Shown: piece by piece, positions 35,741-49,700 of the stretch
Numbering within the stretch: position 1 is the first letter of the stretch
Layout: each line of letters starts with the position of its first letter
NCBI GenBank assembly: GCA_030248225.1
Contig: JASANE010009875.1
Span: 26,048 to 90,047, forward strand
DNA length: 64,000 nucleotides
Origin: Trileptium ribeirensis
Taxonomy: Eukaryota > Nematoda > Enoplea > Enoplida > Thoracostomopsidae
Direction of reading: 5' to 3'
Notes under the pieces: generated by a model
What the model was told of the DNA's origin: nothing
Databases searched by the model: none
Seen by the model: the letters and a program-made list of their open reading frames with translations, nothing else
Position numbers and translations under genes: made by a program

Positions 35741-36299
35741 TTATATATAATTGAAATAAAAACCAAGGATGCTGATGAACACACAGCCGGTGACGATATC
35801 CGTTTTGCCTAGCTTTTTGACCCATATGAGGTCCACAGTGCTAACCGAATTATCAGTCAGCCATATCCGCTACTGGTTTTCCCAAGATCGTACAAACGAA
35901 AAGATGAACAACTGGCTTCTACTAATAGAAGGATGGGGCTCTCCAGCTATATCTCCCAATCTCCAGGTTTTCCTAGTACATTTTGGCATCTTCCCCAGGT
36001 AAGTTCCTTCGAGACGGAATTTTTGTCTGATGGGCTAATAATATTTTTGCTTACCTCGGTTAAAAACAATTTTTTCTTGTGGAGCTAAAAACGTAGATAT
36101 TTTGTCTTTCTAAACTCGCTATATTTACAATAAGGCTAAAAATTACACATAACTTTTCTGGCAGTTACATTAGTGGCGCACTTCATAAATAAATACTACA
36201 TAAACAGCATGATACAACTGCTAGGTACATATACTGACATAACGTAGCCATATACAATATACTGTTTATATATTTCTCTGCGATGCATTAATTCTAATG

Positions 36300-36662
36300 A
36301 AAAATACCTGGCGCCTGCGTATAGGGATATTTCTAAAAATGTTTATATTAAAACCTAGCCTAAGCCAAAGTACACAAAACGAATTATGTCTCCCAATATC
36401 GACACGCTAAAAATTATGGTACAGTTACTAAAATTATATATTTCTATGAGCAAGTTTCAAGCGAGCAGCGATCAGGAGTGTGTCGAATATTGTACATATT
36501 CGACTTCACAAAATGCGTTCGGGTATAATGATAAATACCTAACGCCAACGTAATAGGTATATACTTCCAAAAATGTTTATAGCACAATCTAGCCTAAACC
36601 AAGCATACAAAAAGACATCATATTAATGTCTCACAATAATATCATGCTAAAAAACTTATGGT
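36300..36662 (+). repeat. Diverged direct duplication, period about 235 bp
   Basis: AAAATACCTGGCGCCTGCGT...AAAATGTTTATATTAAAACC...CTAAAAATTATGG (36300-36420) recurs as ATAAATACCTAACGCCAACG...AAAATGTTTATAGCACAATC...CTAAAAAACTTATGG (36532-36662). Confidence 0.65.
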
Positions 36663-36669
36663 AAAATTA

Positions 36670-38544
36670 TTGTAAACATACAACAATCGAAATGCAATGA
36701 TAATTGGCGAAATATTTACACTTTATGCTTATTGAATACCGAAATGTCCACTATGTATGTGCGCTACAACTTCTATTATTATATTTTCCTCAACAATCAA
36801 ATGAGATAAATATTATTACAAAAATGATTAGACGTTCTGCGAAGTCGAGATGTATTATAATCAATATTGATTAGCAATTATTTTACTAAATTAATGGTTA
36901 AACCTGAAAATTTTTCGAAAACACACTTTGTGTATTACAAAGCATTTGGGCGCCCGAAAACAGCCATTCCGCTTGCCAAGAAGCAATACCTTTTGGTGTG
37001 TGCATATTGCTTTGTCAACTTCTGACCCACTGCTATAAATTGCCCTGTCCAAAATGTTGAAGCTTTGAGGGGCCTCATGTTTAATCCTGAGGAAAATTTC
37101 TAAATCGCGGGACAAAAGTTTATTCAATAATACTACAATATTTCCGTATTTTGAAGTATTTTAACTGTCGTTACACAACGTTCAGGCTATAACACTTTTT
37201 CCATTAGAAACAGCAGTAATTATGTTTCAAAATATTTAGCATCCTGACTAGTATCTCGCAAGCGAAGGTGAAATAAAGCGAGCGTGATTTAATCATGTGG
37301 TCGTTTTGTGTAATCACTTGTAACAACTTTGTGTTTTATGTACTACACTATAACCTCTGTAACTCTGAACCATTGAAAACCATAAAAAGAATATCCCGAA
37401 AAAAACTCTAACCTGAAAATTGAAACAGCAGATGTTTCTAAAATTATGATTTAAGTGAAACAGCGTTTTTGGTATGTAGTTTGTGCAACAATTTCTCAAT
37501 TGTGCCAAAATTTCCTTACCGATGATTCAAATAATAGCATTCAAGTTCCCTGTGTATAAACAGTTTCATTCAATTGTAAACTAAACACTTTCCAGAAATC
37601 ATGCAGTTAGTTTGATACCCTGTTCAATGTTCGTTCGAAAGCTATAATTTTATTCGAACCGTCTCGACGGTGTTGTTGGATCCATTTTGAATGTGTTTGA
37701 AACACGTTTGAACAATATACACGACAAATATGTGGTTTAAACACGTGCTTAAATGAAGCATTGCAATAATAATAAAAAACAGACACTGTAATAAAAACAT
37801 TAAGTTGTTCGAAAAAATTGTTTTGTTGTTCGCGAATTGTTAACTGTGTCGGCACTGTGTCACTCTTTGGAAACGTGACAGTCATTTCTGATATGAACTT
37901 TACATAACTGACACTGCTGATGTATAATTACATCACCAAGCAGCAAGACTCAATATCCCCATAACAGACTTTACCTAGACACGCAATATTTTGAAAGTTG
38001 CAGTAAAAATTTAATGACACTGTGATTGTGACTGTTTTTTAAATAAACTAATAGTTTAAACTCGGACGTTTTAAGTACAGCAAGCAGTAAACTTGGGCAA
38101 CATAATGCAACTAACGCAACCCACATTATTGAGATTGTGAAACTTCTAAAATCATTGCAGTTTCTGCACCCAGGTCTGGTTAACTACCGACATTACAATG
38201 GAAAATCTGCGAGCTCAGTTCCCTAATTTCCGATAATAACTAACAGATACCCACCACATATCAAACATACTAAAACATACACTACACCAACGTATTCCAT
38301 GTGCTTGAATTCGAGAGTTATTTCTCTGTTTTTCCCAATTTCGTAGCGCAGACATTATGTCTTTTACCCGATGTAGAAAGTGTTGCCTACCAGCTGGAAT
38401 CCTATGTTGACACGCTACGAAAACAACTACCCCATATGAAACTAACTACAAAATTTACGATTTCTAGACCCCTGAGGCTCATATAGGAGTGGTGCCCTTC
38501 CGAGAATACCTTGACTCACAGAGGTCGTTACCGGAAGCTCGGTT
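36670..38544. other. Intergenic AT-rich DNA
   Basis: The open frames at 36891-37127, 37314-37508 and 37607-37885 (all minus) carry no recognisable domain. The part from 37620 to 37890 has TTCGAA-rich words like the CAGTAC/CAGTCC elements, without clear ends. Confidence 0.3.
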
Positions 38545-38547
38545 TAA

Positions 38548-39048
38548 TGCGTGAGTCCATTTCAGGTGCGTACACCAAGATTACTATGTTGTTAAAACGA
38601 AGAATTGATTCGAGCAGAAATTCGCATTCATATTTCTACTACTGGTATTCACATTTTTGTGAACGCGAACATGGGCTCTTCGATGTACGAATGGAATTTG
38701 CCTCGAGCACTTTTGAATATTTTGCACGTTTGTCCACGTGCATCAAATGACATTCTGAAACAGACAGCAATGTTAGTGGTATAGTTTTAGGTGTTTAGTT
38801 TTATAGGTATACCGATATTTTGTATGTATAGCATGTGAGAAAAAAGCGATAGGTTCATTTGTACCCATTCAGCAAAATAGTGTCAGCGAACAGCGCTTAT
38901 GGGTTGCTGCATCGCAAATCGTGCAAGCGTACTTAAGGGAAAATCATAATTTGTTCGCGTTAATCACTATTAAGATTTGACAAAACTGAACTGACTTGAC
39001 AAAAGAACAACCTACATAAGGTGTACGCACCTAAAGTGAATTCATGCA
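38548..39048. mobile_element. TGCG-type MITE with TAA duplication (GGTGCGTACACC arms)
   Basis: TGCGTGAGTCCATTTCAGGT on the left; TGCATGAATTCACTTTAGGT read inward on the right, both followed by GCGTACACC. TAA flanks at 38545-38547 and 39049-39051. 501 bp. A partial relative is at about 39868-39990. Confidence 0.8.
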
Positions 39049-39224
39049 TAACAACTTCGATCAACAGAGATGAAACGATGGCGTCATAGCAGCTCAACGT
39101 TAGTAATCCCTTTCGTCCAATGATGTAATTTAAAAATAAATCAATTTACTGACCAGCATAAACTAGCCGGTCAGCTGGAATCGCTCCGAATATGAATTAA
39201 ACGTATGTACTATAGCAAGGAACG

Positions 39225-39800
39225 GCCGGAATTCCGGTTAAGACGAAAATCTTGCCCTGCTGCGGTTCGGGCAAAATGCGGAAACCAAACCGGCACTGGA
39301 ATTCCGGTTTAAAATTTTCATTTTTGTTCCAGCTGTGGAGCATACATACGTTATATATACACAGTGGTCAAGTTTCAATAAAACCAAACACAAGAAAACA
39401 TTACCTCAGCAAATTGCGCTGTAAAACGAAGCAGGACCAAATTATGCAGGAATTTTTCATCTTGATAAATTGTTAATCTCCAGCTTATGTTAACAAAGCA
39501 AAACCAGGGACAGATGCTTGTGGCAGCTGTTCCAACCTAACTTAAACCGGAAGGTTTCAACTTGAGCAATGCTCTACAACATAAACAATTTTGAGTTTTT
39601 TTAAGGGCTAATACAAATAGCTTCAAGCACAGACCAATAAGGGCTTGTAAAGTTTGTAAATCAGTATACATTGGAGTAAAGTACCATAGCAACGTAGCCA
39701 GGAAATGTGTTCTTAGAAATGAACCGTATTTATTGAAACTGCGAGGAGCAACATCACAGATTGTCTCATTTATAGCATATTCTGTTCTGAAAATTACAGT
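39225..39800 (-). repeat. Family D dispersed repeat, copy 3 (inverted)
   Basis: GGCCGGAATTCCGGTT, then AGGAATTTTTCATCTTGAT, TTGGAGTAAAGTACC and CAGATTGTCTCATT occur in reverse order and complement to copy 1. Confidence 0.55.
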
Positions 39801-40053
39801 ATACCTTCAGTTATTTTCTTTCTGAACCAGATAAACCAACAATTTCAAGTTTCTTACGGAAAACGTAACCCGTGAGTCCCCTTTAGGTGCGTACACCAGC
39901 GTTGCTCTTTTGTCAAAATCGCGAAATGCATCTTTTCTGCAATCGGTATTCGCATTTTAGTGAACACGAACAAGAGCTTTGTGATGTAATAACAGAATAA
40001 TTACGTATATAATATCTAGTGAGGAACGTCGATATGAAACAGAGTAAAATCGT

Positions 40054-40368
40054 CTACTCTACAACGCTCCGAGTTGCAAACACATTCAGCGTGAAGTAGT
40101 TAACGAAGGTCTGTATTATAGTGGAACGTATTTTTCGCGCTGACGGACCAAAAAATCTTGATCGATAAATAAACAAATTAGTTTCCTCAGCTCCCCCGAG
40201 GTCATCGCAATACATTAAGTCCAAGTCAAAATTAATTTTAACACGTAAATCCATGGCAACTTCATTTTTTCCTCCATTTTTAATATATAAGCTTCGGAGA
40301 CTAGGTTCGGGTAAATTTCGGGCCCAGTTATTCCCTCGCACATAAGTCATCATGTGGCATGACAGCAT
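40054..40368 (-). CDS. Unrecognised open frame downstream of ARIH1
   Basis: A 104-codon frame with mixed composition, including NLPEPSLRSLYIKNGG and INFDLDLMYCDDL. It is 3' of the ARIH1 stop on the same strand and may simply be downstream sequence or 3' UTR. I know no family for it; real coding is uncertain. Confidence 0.25.
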   Translation of the reverse strand: MLSCHMMTYVRGNNWARNLPEPSLRSLYIKNGGKNEVAMDLRVKINFDLDLMYCDDLGGAEETNLFIYRSRFFGPSARKIRSTIIQTFVNYFTLNVFATRSVVE

Positions 40369-40635
40369 TTACTACTAAACCCGCAGTGACCGCTGCGGTA
40401 CTACATAATAATTATTATAATGTACACAAATTTATTAACAAATAATATTATGACATACTCGAAACACATGCCTTACTTACACTATGTTATGTATATCAAG
40501 CATTGTTCAATAATAGCAATATTATAAGCCATGAAAATATTATTTACGCCTTTTTCAATGCAAATAGTCATGATAATAAGATATTCCGCACGAGTTTCAT
40601 TGTTAGCAAGAAAGCGAAATCATTAAAGTTAGGCT

Positions 40636-40750
40636 TTAACCACTTGAGGCGGATGGTGTAGCAGTAGCGCTGTCGATATAACACCACCAGTCGCGCTCGT
40701 TACCTTCATGGCAATGATCAAGTAGAACCTTGCGACGATTTTCACAGTAC
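40636..40750 (-). CDS. ARIH1: ARIH1 terminal exon
   Basis: The acceptor TTTATAG completes Arg, then [18 protein letters not shown] and a WWCYID end. An extra Ser/Ala/Thr/Pro tail precedes TAA (40636-40638). A poly(A) signal candidate, AATAAA on the minus strand, lies at 40431-40436. Confidence 0.94.
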
Positions 40751-43700
40751 CTATAAATACGATCATTCTTCACAGATCGGCAAAATACAACAGTTAACTA
40801 GTAGATAGAATAAACTGAAAATCCTAAAATCTCGTCGAACCTAAACCCATCGAAATCTAACGACGCATCAAGTAGTTGTGCTGGTTTCTACATAGCCAAA
40901 CCATCGTATTCTGCCTACCGGAAAATCTATGTAGACAATAATTCTTGATGACCTGTATGCAATACGTAACCAAACTACTGAATCATATTATTTTCTTGAA
41001 ATCGGCTTCATTGACCCTAAACCCATGAAAAAGCTTGGAATATAAACGCTGGACTCAATATAACCAAATCGTTGTATTCGGCGTTCCGAACAACCTATAT
41101 AATATATTCCATTCTTGATAGCCTGCAATACAAAGCGGAACAATTGAAAATGTACTACATTTCCAAAATAGAGTTCGTCGACCGTTAAACCCCCTCGGAA
41201 CCCCATGAAAAGATAAAATATTGTCAAGTTATACACTAGGTAGCAAAGCCATCATATATCCAGTGTGCTCCAAATAGGCACTCATTGTAAGGTAAAAGCA
41301 CGGGCAACTTCGGCCAACGGGACGACGAACCATTGTCGGCCCCACAGAGCTGAGGAAGTGGTCCCGTAAAAAGATCGTGGTCATAAAACTGTAAATCTCG
41401 ATGAGCTGATTCTGTATTACGTTCCTCATTTCCCGATGAGAAGTCTACGTCGCGAGATATGGGCTGCGAAACACTCCGTATGGCCAGCATTGGTAAAAAA
41501 ACCTTAAACCTGTTTTTGCCATTTTGACCCCGGAGCTGTTCGCGTTCAACCATTTAAGATATTGAATAAAAAATTGTGGCTTGTTCAAGATTTCGAACCT
41601 ATTTAAATTAATAACAAACTGTACTTTTACTGCAAATTTATTTCGAGCGATTCGCGAAAGCGCGATAGCCATTTTTGGCGGGTGCTGAACATTATAATGT
41701 ACAAAACTCAGTTGTAGGACTGTACTAATGCAAGGACATCTTGATTGCGACGATAAGCTATATACGTCTTTATATTTTAATAATTAGCAATAAATATACC
41801 TGTATTTATCCTGCACTTTTTGCTTTATATCGGCAACATTTTCAGAGGTTAGCTCTCGCTCTAGATAACCGGAAAGAAGCTCAGTCGCGTTCTCGAGATC
41901 TTTTTGGTTGTCCTAATTTATACATAACAACTATAACGACAGTGAATAATACTTTGACATATTATATCACTTAATATATATGTAATAAACATAATATAAA
42001 TATTACATTATTGAATCCAAATACATGTTTATTGAAAATGGTACGACGTAACATTCCTAGCCTTGGGTGAAAAGAGGAACAACAAACAAACATATACAAA
42101 CACAGACAGTGTAATAAAAACAAGATGTTGCTTGTTGCATCGCCAAGGCGGTGAATTTTGAGTGTTGAGTATGTAATTTGTGGAGACGTATGTGCACAGC
42201 TATGTTGAGCATCATAATATGCTCATTTTGTAATATTGTTACAAAATGAGCCGAATATCAGCCATACTGCTTGAATAGTTGATAATAATACTAGTTTAAT
42301 GTGCAACTACATAGATGAACACAGCTCTAGACAATAAAACCAGGGTCATTTCACGCTACGATGACCTTTTGGTCGGGGGGGTAAAACTGGATTTTTTTGG
42401 CCAGTAGCACGTAAACGTGCAGGGAAATGGTAAAAATGTTATTTGCGCTAGGAAGAGTCATTAGTTAGCTAGTTCAAACAAAAAAATTTTTCGGCTTCAC
42501 GCACGCCGTAAGAGGCTGGACATCCACATAAGTCCCAAATTGACAAAAATCGTAATGACTAATTTTTCGACCTCTTTTTTCGGGTAGTGTCGTGGCTCCG
42601 TGCTCGTAGTTATGGCCCAAATTCTTTTCTATGCAGGATTAGTCAGGTCTACACAACATTTTTAATTGCACGATTTTCAAATCTACTCCAATCATGGAGA
42701 GTGACAGCTGTCGATATGGCATGAACCCCAGTTTTACCCCCCCGACCAAATTCCTTTTTTGGTCATTGCTCGTTACTTATGCATGGTACATAAACGTTGT
42801 TCATATATCATACCTGTCCCCTGGATGCCTTTTGAAAAAATATTAACCCAGGTGCTTGCTGTTACTTACCCCAGCGCTAGGGTCAAAAGATCGATTTTAG
42901 CACATTTGATTACCCCCCCCCGACCGTTGCTAGTTAGGGGTATCGTGGAGTCAGTAGAAGTCAATTAATTTCTCTGTTATGGTTCTTTCTAATCACGAAG
43001 CGAATGGTGAAACGACCTGATCTCTATCTCGTTCCTGACCTGTTGATCTCAGGCTTTTACCCACCCCGACCACACTTTTACCCCCCCCAGACCACCACCA
43101 AAATGTGGAAAAATCGAACATATGATGTTATTTCGAGGAAATTTCACGCTTTTGGTTCATAATACATTGTGGCAATACATTTCGACGACATATGTCGCAA
43201 AATTATTTTTTGAAAAAATTCTAAATTTACCCCCCCCCCCCGACCATGGTCTCAGGCATGTACACTGGCAGTTGATATGGGCTGCCATTTTGTACCCTTA
43301 TAGTGGAAATTGTGGTATAGAATATCTTACATACCGTTTTCAAGTTAACTATGCTGGTTAAACACGGTCGAATTGGCCATTTCACATTTTTACCCCCCCC
43401 CGCCAAATTTTACCCCCCCCCCCCGACCACAAGCTACTTCCGGCATTCTAGCATATCTGGCAAAGGGTATGTTTTGAATTTTTTTGCATAACACTTCCCC
43501 CAGGCTAAACTATCGATATAAATAGCTACCGTTTATGGCCGCTTCGTTTCCATTTAATAACCGGTATAAATCGGCACCCCCGTGTTTTAAAAGTGTTAAA
43601 TTTGACCCAAGAATAGGCATAAAAAGCTTAATTTTTGATATACGGAGTTCCGCATAACGTCATTTTGACCGCGCTGACGGGCTGCACGAGATACGATCGC

Positions 43701-46700
43701 AAAATCGAGGCTAGATGCAACCTGGAGCATACCAGAGGCCATTTTATGGTACCTTGTGGAGCAGCAGGGGGGTGGTATTTGGGAAGCCATAGTATAAAAA
43801 CGGTTAAAAAATTTACTATAACGACCTCAAATTACGGATCCTTGATGTTTTTTGGTCATAGGGTGTAAAAATGAAGATAATCGGAGCCAAAAAGTCATTA
43901 GTCATTTTTTCTGGGGCAAAAGGTCATCGTAGCGTGAAATGACCCACCAATATCACCCAGCGGAGACACTGCCGTTTTCATACGTTTTGACTCTTAGTGG
44001 CACATTATAACCGCATTTCAATCCAATTCAATGTGTAGCATCACACCATATTCAGCTACACAGCGGATGAAATTTGCTCTATAAAATGATAACAACACCC
44101 GTCCGGGTTTTTTACTTGGGGGCGACCCCTGACCCTCCGCGTCGAGCCACTGCATTTAGGCTCTCCCCTCCACCGAGATTTTTTAACCACGTGTTTCCCG
44201 AACAATTATTTTTCAATTCAATTGTTTTTTGTAATTCCATTTAGATAATATCGTGAATTGTAGCTCGTAGGTCTTCACTATGTTGTTATACATGTATTCT
44301 ATGGTAATTACTGCAGTACTATGTAGCAATATGTAATGCGATTGCAACAAGTGGAGTATATTCATTAAAAATCCCCCTAAACCGGGGGTAGGCTCGAACC
44401 ACGAGAGCCGCCCCTCCAAGAATTTTGTACCCTACGAAACCCCGACGAATCAGAATTGGGTGCTCAAATATCTAACAAAGTTCCGTTCGATTTCGATCGT
44501 TTCCAATTAAACGAAAATCGGTCGTTTAAACAGAAATCGAACAATTAAACGAATTTCGATTGCGTTAAAAGCTAATTTAATAAAAATGTTAGTTTGCGCT
44601 TAAATTAACGAATTTCGATGGCATTAAAACAAACATAAATTAATAAAAAATCTTAGTTCCCGTTTAATCTAACGCAAATGTCGACTGTGTTAAATTGAAA
44701 AATGTTAGTTTGTGTTTAATTTAACGAATTTCGTTTAAACAAAGATCGATCGATTGTGCTATCGCTTGATTTTATATGCACTTAATCCTGATTGCAAGTG
44801 TAGGTCGAGCTGTTGCACAGGTATGGCGGTTTTGGTATGTCAATAGCAGAACACCCTGCTGGCCTCCCCATTACGAGGTGATGGTGGTCTGCGAACCATC
44901 CACCACCCTGCCATCCCCCCCAACTCGCCGAAATCCCCATACTGACATCCAGCTCATTCCAGAAAATCTCCCATGTTCTATTCTGATTTGGATTCTCGGC
45001 TATAAAAAATAAAATGACCATGTAACAAAATCACATAATTGTTATGAGTTCCAAGACCATCTAAAATGATTAATATAATGAGGTATTTACGAGCGTTAAT
45101 AGTGCCACCGCCGCTGCCGATATATGGTGCAAACAACATTAAACATTCTATTATGAAAAAACTGAAATCCTCCCACTAGAGATTTTCTCCCGATAATGAG
45201 CATGATAGGACATAGAAATCCCCATATTCTTTGTCGAGTGGAAATTCAAGCCACGTGCAGATACATAGAGGACTAATTACTCCACAAAATGAGTCCAAAA
45301 ACACCCATATAGCTCGGCTCAGCAGTTTAGGAAATATTACTACCCTTTTCGAGTATTTGTCTCACGAGCCCATTTAAAAATCCTTTTGACACAAATCCTA
45401 CGTCCTATAAAACAGCCACCGTGAAGCATAGAATTACATAGCCTTGCAGAGCTTTATTTGCTCTACAAATTAACGTATTTTGTTCATATCCTTTGCACTT
45501 GTCGAGATCCATAACATGTTTAATCGGACGTCATTCTTCGGGGTTCTTTCGGCCAGATTTTCGGGGAAGGGGGAGATATTAGAATAGGTTTTTGCTTATA
45601 ACTCAAAGACAAAAATAGAGATTTTAAACCTTCGAATGGGGTATCGATTGAGTTAATCCAAATCAGCATAAATTGAGTTATGCCACGAGTCATCCAAAAA
45701 AAATCCAGAAACAGACACAGTCGAACCTAACCACGCTGGCCATTGAGAACTTTTTCGTTATGGTAGCTTCATTCACTACACTCTGTGTAATTACAGCACC
45801 AACTCATTTAAAATTAAGCTGAGAACTACTTAAGCATAACATAACAGAATATTATTACAATCTTACAATTTGCATCTACACTGGTGTTATATCAAAAATA
45901 TTATATCTCGTGAAACTTATAGCAGTTCATCAACAGAACATTATTTCTGGAAGCTAAATACAGCTGAAATTATGCAATTTACGGCTTTTGGCAAAACCGA
46001 TCAGTCACAAACCGTACTTGCAGTCTAGAAAAAAGTTGCATTCTTTTAAATATCAACCAAATACTAGACTATGTGATTTTTTGCGGTGCGCCAATTGCTG
46101 GTTAATATACTGCTGCAATGTAATTTATGTACCTGGTGTGAAAACGAATAGTAATAAAATCAAATTAAAATATACATATATATTTTTATATTGTAATATA
46201 TAATTATTTTATTTTTAAAATTATTTTTATATCTATTACATATCACAATATATATTTATATCTAATAAAAATAATACGGTACTAACCTCAAAAATCATAA
46301 CCTGGTTATTTTTCACCAAATAGAATGCAAACGCGTATGTATACATTAGAGTACGGCGGCATAAGCAAAGAACGTCGACTGCTTTACGAAGAAATTGCAC
46401 TTCGATCCATGACATGTTGTGTTGTTGCATTTCCTCCATTTTCTCCTTGACTTGAGCATACAGCTAAAGCAAAAATTATAATAATTACTTACTTATTATA
46501 TAATATTTAACAACCGCAGTGTATATAATGTTTATGGTAATACGACATAGCAAAATAATACGGCTCCGATGGCTAGAAACATTTGAGTAAGTTACTACTG
46601 CTAACCCATCTGCAACGGTCTTGCTGTTTAAGTTTAAGTGGCATAACGCGACAATTTATACGTGGTGATTAGGCTGTAATTCAACGCTACACATTGTTTC

Positions 46701-49700
46701 AATAAATTGTCCGATCTAATGGCTCGAAACCTTTATTTAAAATCATTAAACAATTCGTGCTACACAGCAGCGCCATAGTTGTAAAATCTGCACGACTGCA
46801 CATCTTATTGTACGAGAAACGTATAAATCATCGCTGCAGTGGCGTACCACCGGGGAAGGTGAGGGGGCCGGACCCATTCTCAGATTTCACACAAGAGTGG
46901 TTTACAGTGGGATGGACACCCTTAGTTTTCATGCAGCTGGGCTGCCATATCCTTAAATATCCGCCTAATTTTCCAATATTTTTGCAAAAACGCTCCGCAG
47001 TTTTTGTCAATTTTTGCTGTCAATCAAAATGTTTTCCAAATTTTCATTTGGCGCGCACATTCGGCGCATATGCACAACCCTCTCGGAGTAACCCATACCC
47101 TCTTATGGACACCTACATGTGTTCTATACAGCCTGCCAGCCGTTTTTCTCGGCTAGAAAATTTTGGGAAATCAACCTTGTGTGGCTCGTACAGCTGGACT
47201 CCCCCACTCACAGCTAGAGTAATGAGTCCCTGCTACATTGTAACGATAGTTGGCACTAACTGTTAATCCTGAATCTACATAGTCACATTACATAAACATT
47301 AATACTACTATTCAAAAGCATAAATTTTCAAAAATCCAACACCCCAGTGATCAGCTATGCCTGACAAAGACACAAAAATTTTGAATAATTGGTAAACCCA
47401 CACGGTGAAATGAAAGGGACTGAGTGTGGATAGCCTGTGCTTAGACACTGTTTTGAAGTTCCAAACTGAACTTCTTGAAATGCCTTCAAATCCTGACAGA
47501 CAAAAAATTTTACAGTTGCACGAAATTGCGACCAAACTCTGTTCGCTAAGCTCGCTACCTTTCAATTATAACATAACGCGAATGGGACAGAAGAAGTTAA
47601 ATTATTGGTACGACAAATATCATGAAATAAAATTATGTACAAAAAAACAAAAATATTTTTACCATTAGCTATCGAGATAGCCAGAAAAGAATACATTTTG
47701 TCTAAGACTCAGCAAATAAACCGGTTGACCAAGTTGTAGATGTTAACTTCGTAAATAAAAACTGCTTCGCTATGCTTTTAGAGAATAAATTTAGCTTAAA
47801 AGCCAGAAAACTTATAAGAGGAACTCTGTCCACGCCTCCACCTCAGAATTAAATTGAAATTCGGTTTGGTTGTTTTTACTATCTAAAAATATTAAATTTA
47901 AATCGGCCTGTTTTGGGAGAAGTTGATTAAAATCAGCTATCCAGAATGAGTTTGGCACAAATTAATTTAGCTCCAACAATGTCGTTTTATGTTGTGCTAT
48001 GGTGAGTTGCAAAGCACTGTTACTATTCAATATTTCAATCTCGAAATTCAGGAAACTAATTGGACGAGCCGCATGTATATATGGTGTTATGCCTTTCTGC
48101 ATGTTAAATGTTACGTAGCAACTATATTCTGACAGCGAGCATGAGCCCGAGAACTAATAGAGATATTTCACGCATTCAAATGAGCTACCGCGTGTCTAAT
48201 TTCACCCAGACAAAGTCCTGTTACGCATGAAAAACTAAAAAGTTCAATGCCGGATGCGCCACTATCAGGGCTAGTAAAATTCTTCGCCTCGTTCGCCTCA
48301 CTCAGGATTCAATAAAATATTCAATATTCAGCATTCAATAAAAGACAAAACTGTATTACTTTTCTTACCTTATGCTCAAACTTCATACTCTGCATGTGAT
48401 TTGCATACCGGTTATAATAGAACAAATATCGCTGCAAAGCTGCTCTAGATCGCTGAAATAAATTATTTGAAAATATAAAACAAAATAAAAGACAATTACA
48501 ATCAATACTGCGCCAAATTTTAGACCCTTAACACATAAATGTTATATACCAAAACATTTTATTGGCTGGTGTAAATCAATGAGGTATTAGTTTTCAAAAC
48601 TTGTGGACAAACGGACCGTTTGTGGACACATCAAAATTTGACAGGACTATTAATTTGAACTTGTAATTATTTATGTATAGTGATTGTTTCGGTTAACTTT
48701 CCTATATGTTAGCTTTAATTATTAAGCACTGCAAAATGTACTGTTTTATTTAGCGTAGCAGGAAGTCCACCCTACGTAATTATAACACAACTAAATATAA
48801 TGTAAAAACAATAGGTGGTCTTTATCGTTTATGAACGTGTTAATAAAAAGCCTTTCGCAGCCCATTTTTCTAAGCAAAATTTATTGCTGCCGCTCATCAG
48901 GAACATAGAGCTTATAGTGACTATCATGTATCTTTACCACTGCCAAAGTGGTATCATATCGACCACGTTTCCAAAAATACATAGCGCAACGCAGTACAAA
49001 AATACACATGACGTTTAAATCACACTCAATCATCTGATTTTGACCACAATTTTGCAGCAAAACGTATTTAAACTCTCTCAGTCGAAAAAGGTAGAAACAA
49101 AAAATGTGTATATATATAACGTCCTGTGTACCACACAGTGTTGTTGATATAAGATAAGCTGCGCCAGACGAAATAGAATCACCGATTTTGGTTCAATATA
49201 TAAAAACTGCCATTTCGTTGTTTCCAATTACATACTATGTGGTTCAAAACGGATAACCGTTATACATTTATCAAAATCCATATTGAACATCAAATAAAAT
49301 ACATTTTATGGAGAGTTAATTTCACAATATTATTGAGCAACAAAATGCATTGCATACGGCAGTACAGGCTGTTCGTAAGCTGCAAGCAGAATTCAAATGA
49401 CTAAAATACTCATCTTGATCACTTATTTTTTTCCTCTCAAGTCAACACACATCATTTTGTGAAGACAATGCACAAATAAAAAACCCCAGAAAGTCTTCCG
49501 ACTCGTAACTGTAACAATTTCAGTTAAAATAACAAATAAACAAAAATCACATTATTCGATAAATTAACGGCTGAATTCTATCACACTTATCAAATGTCTT
49601 TTGTTTGATAGTTATGTGAAAAAAATTTTATTCACTAACGTCTTGTGCGTCACGGGCGTTTTTCGACAACGTGTCGTCGTAGCGATTACAGTTGTACCTA

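Noticed and set aside
46757..47266. 169-codon plus-strand frame, the longest on that strand
   Set aside because: It lies across a family G mosaic repeat, has low-information Pro/Ser/Cys composition and no domain.
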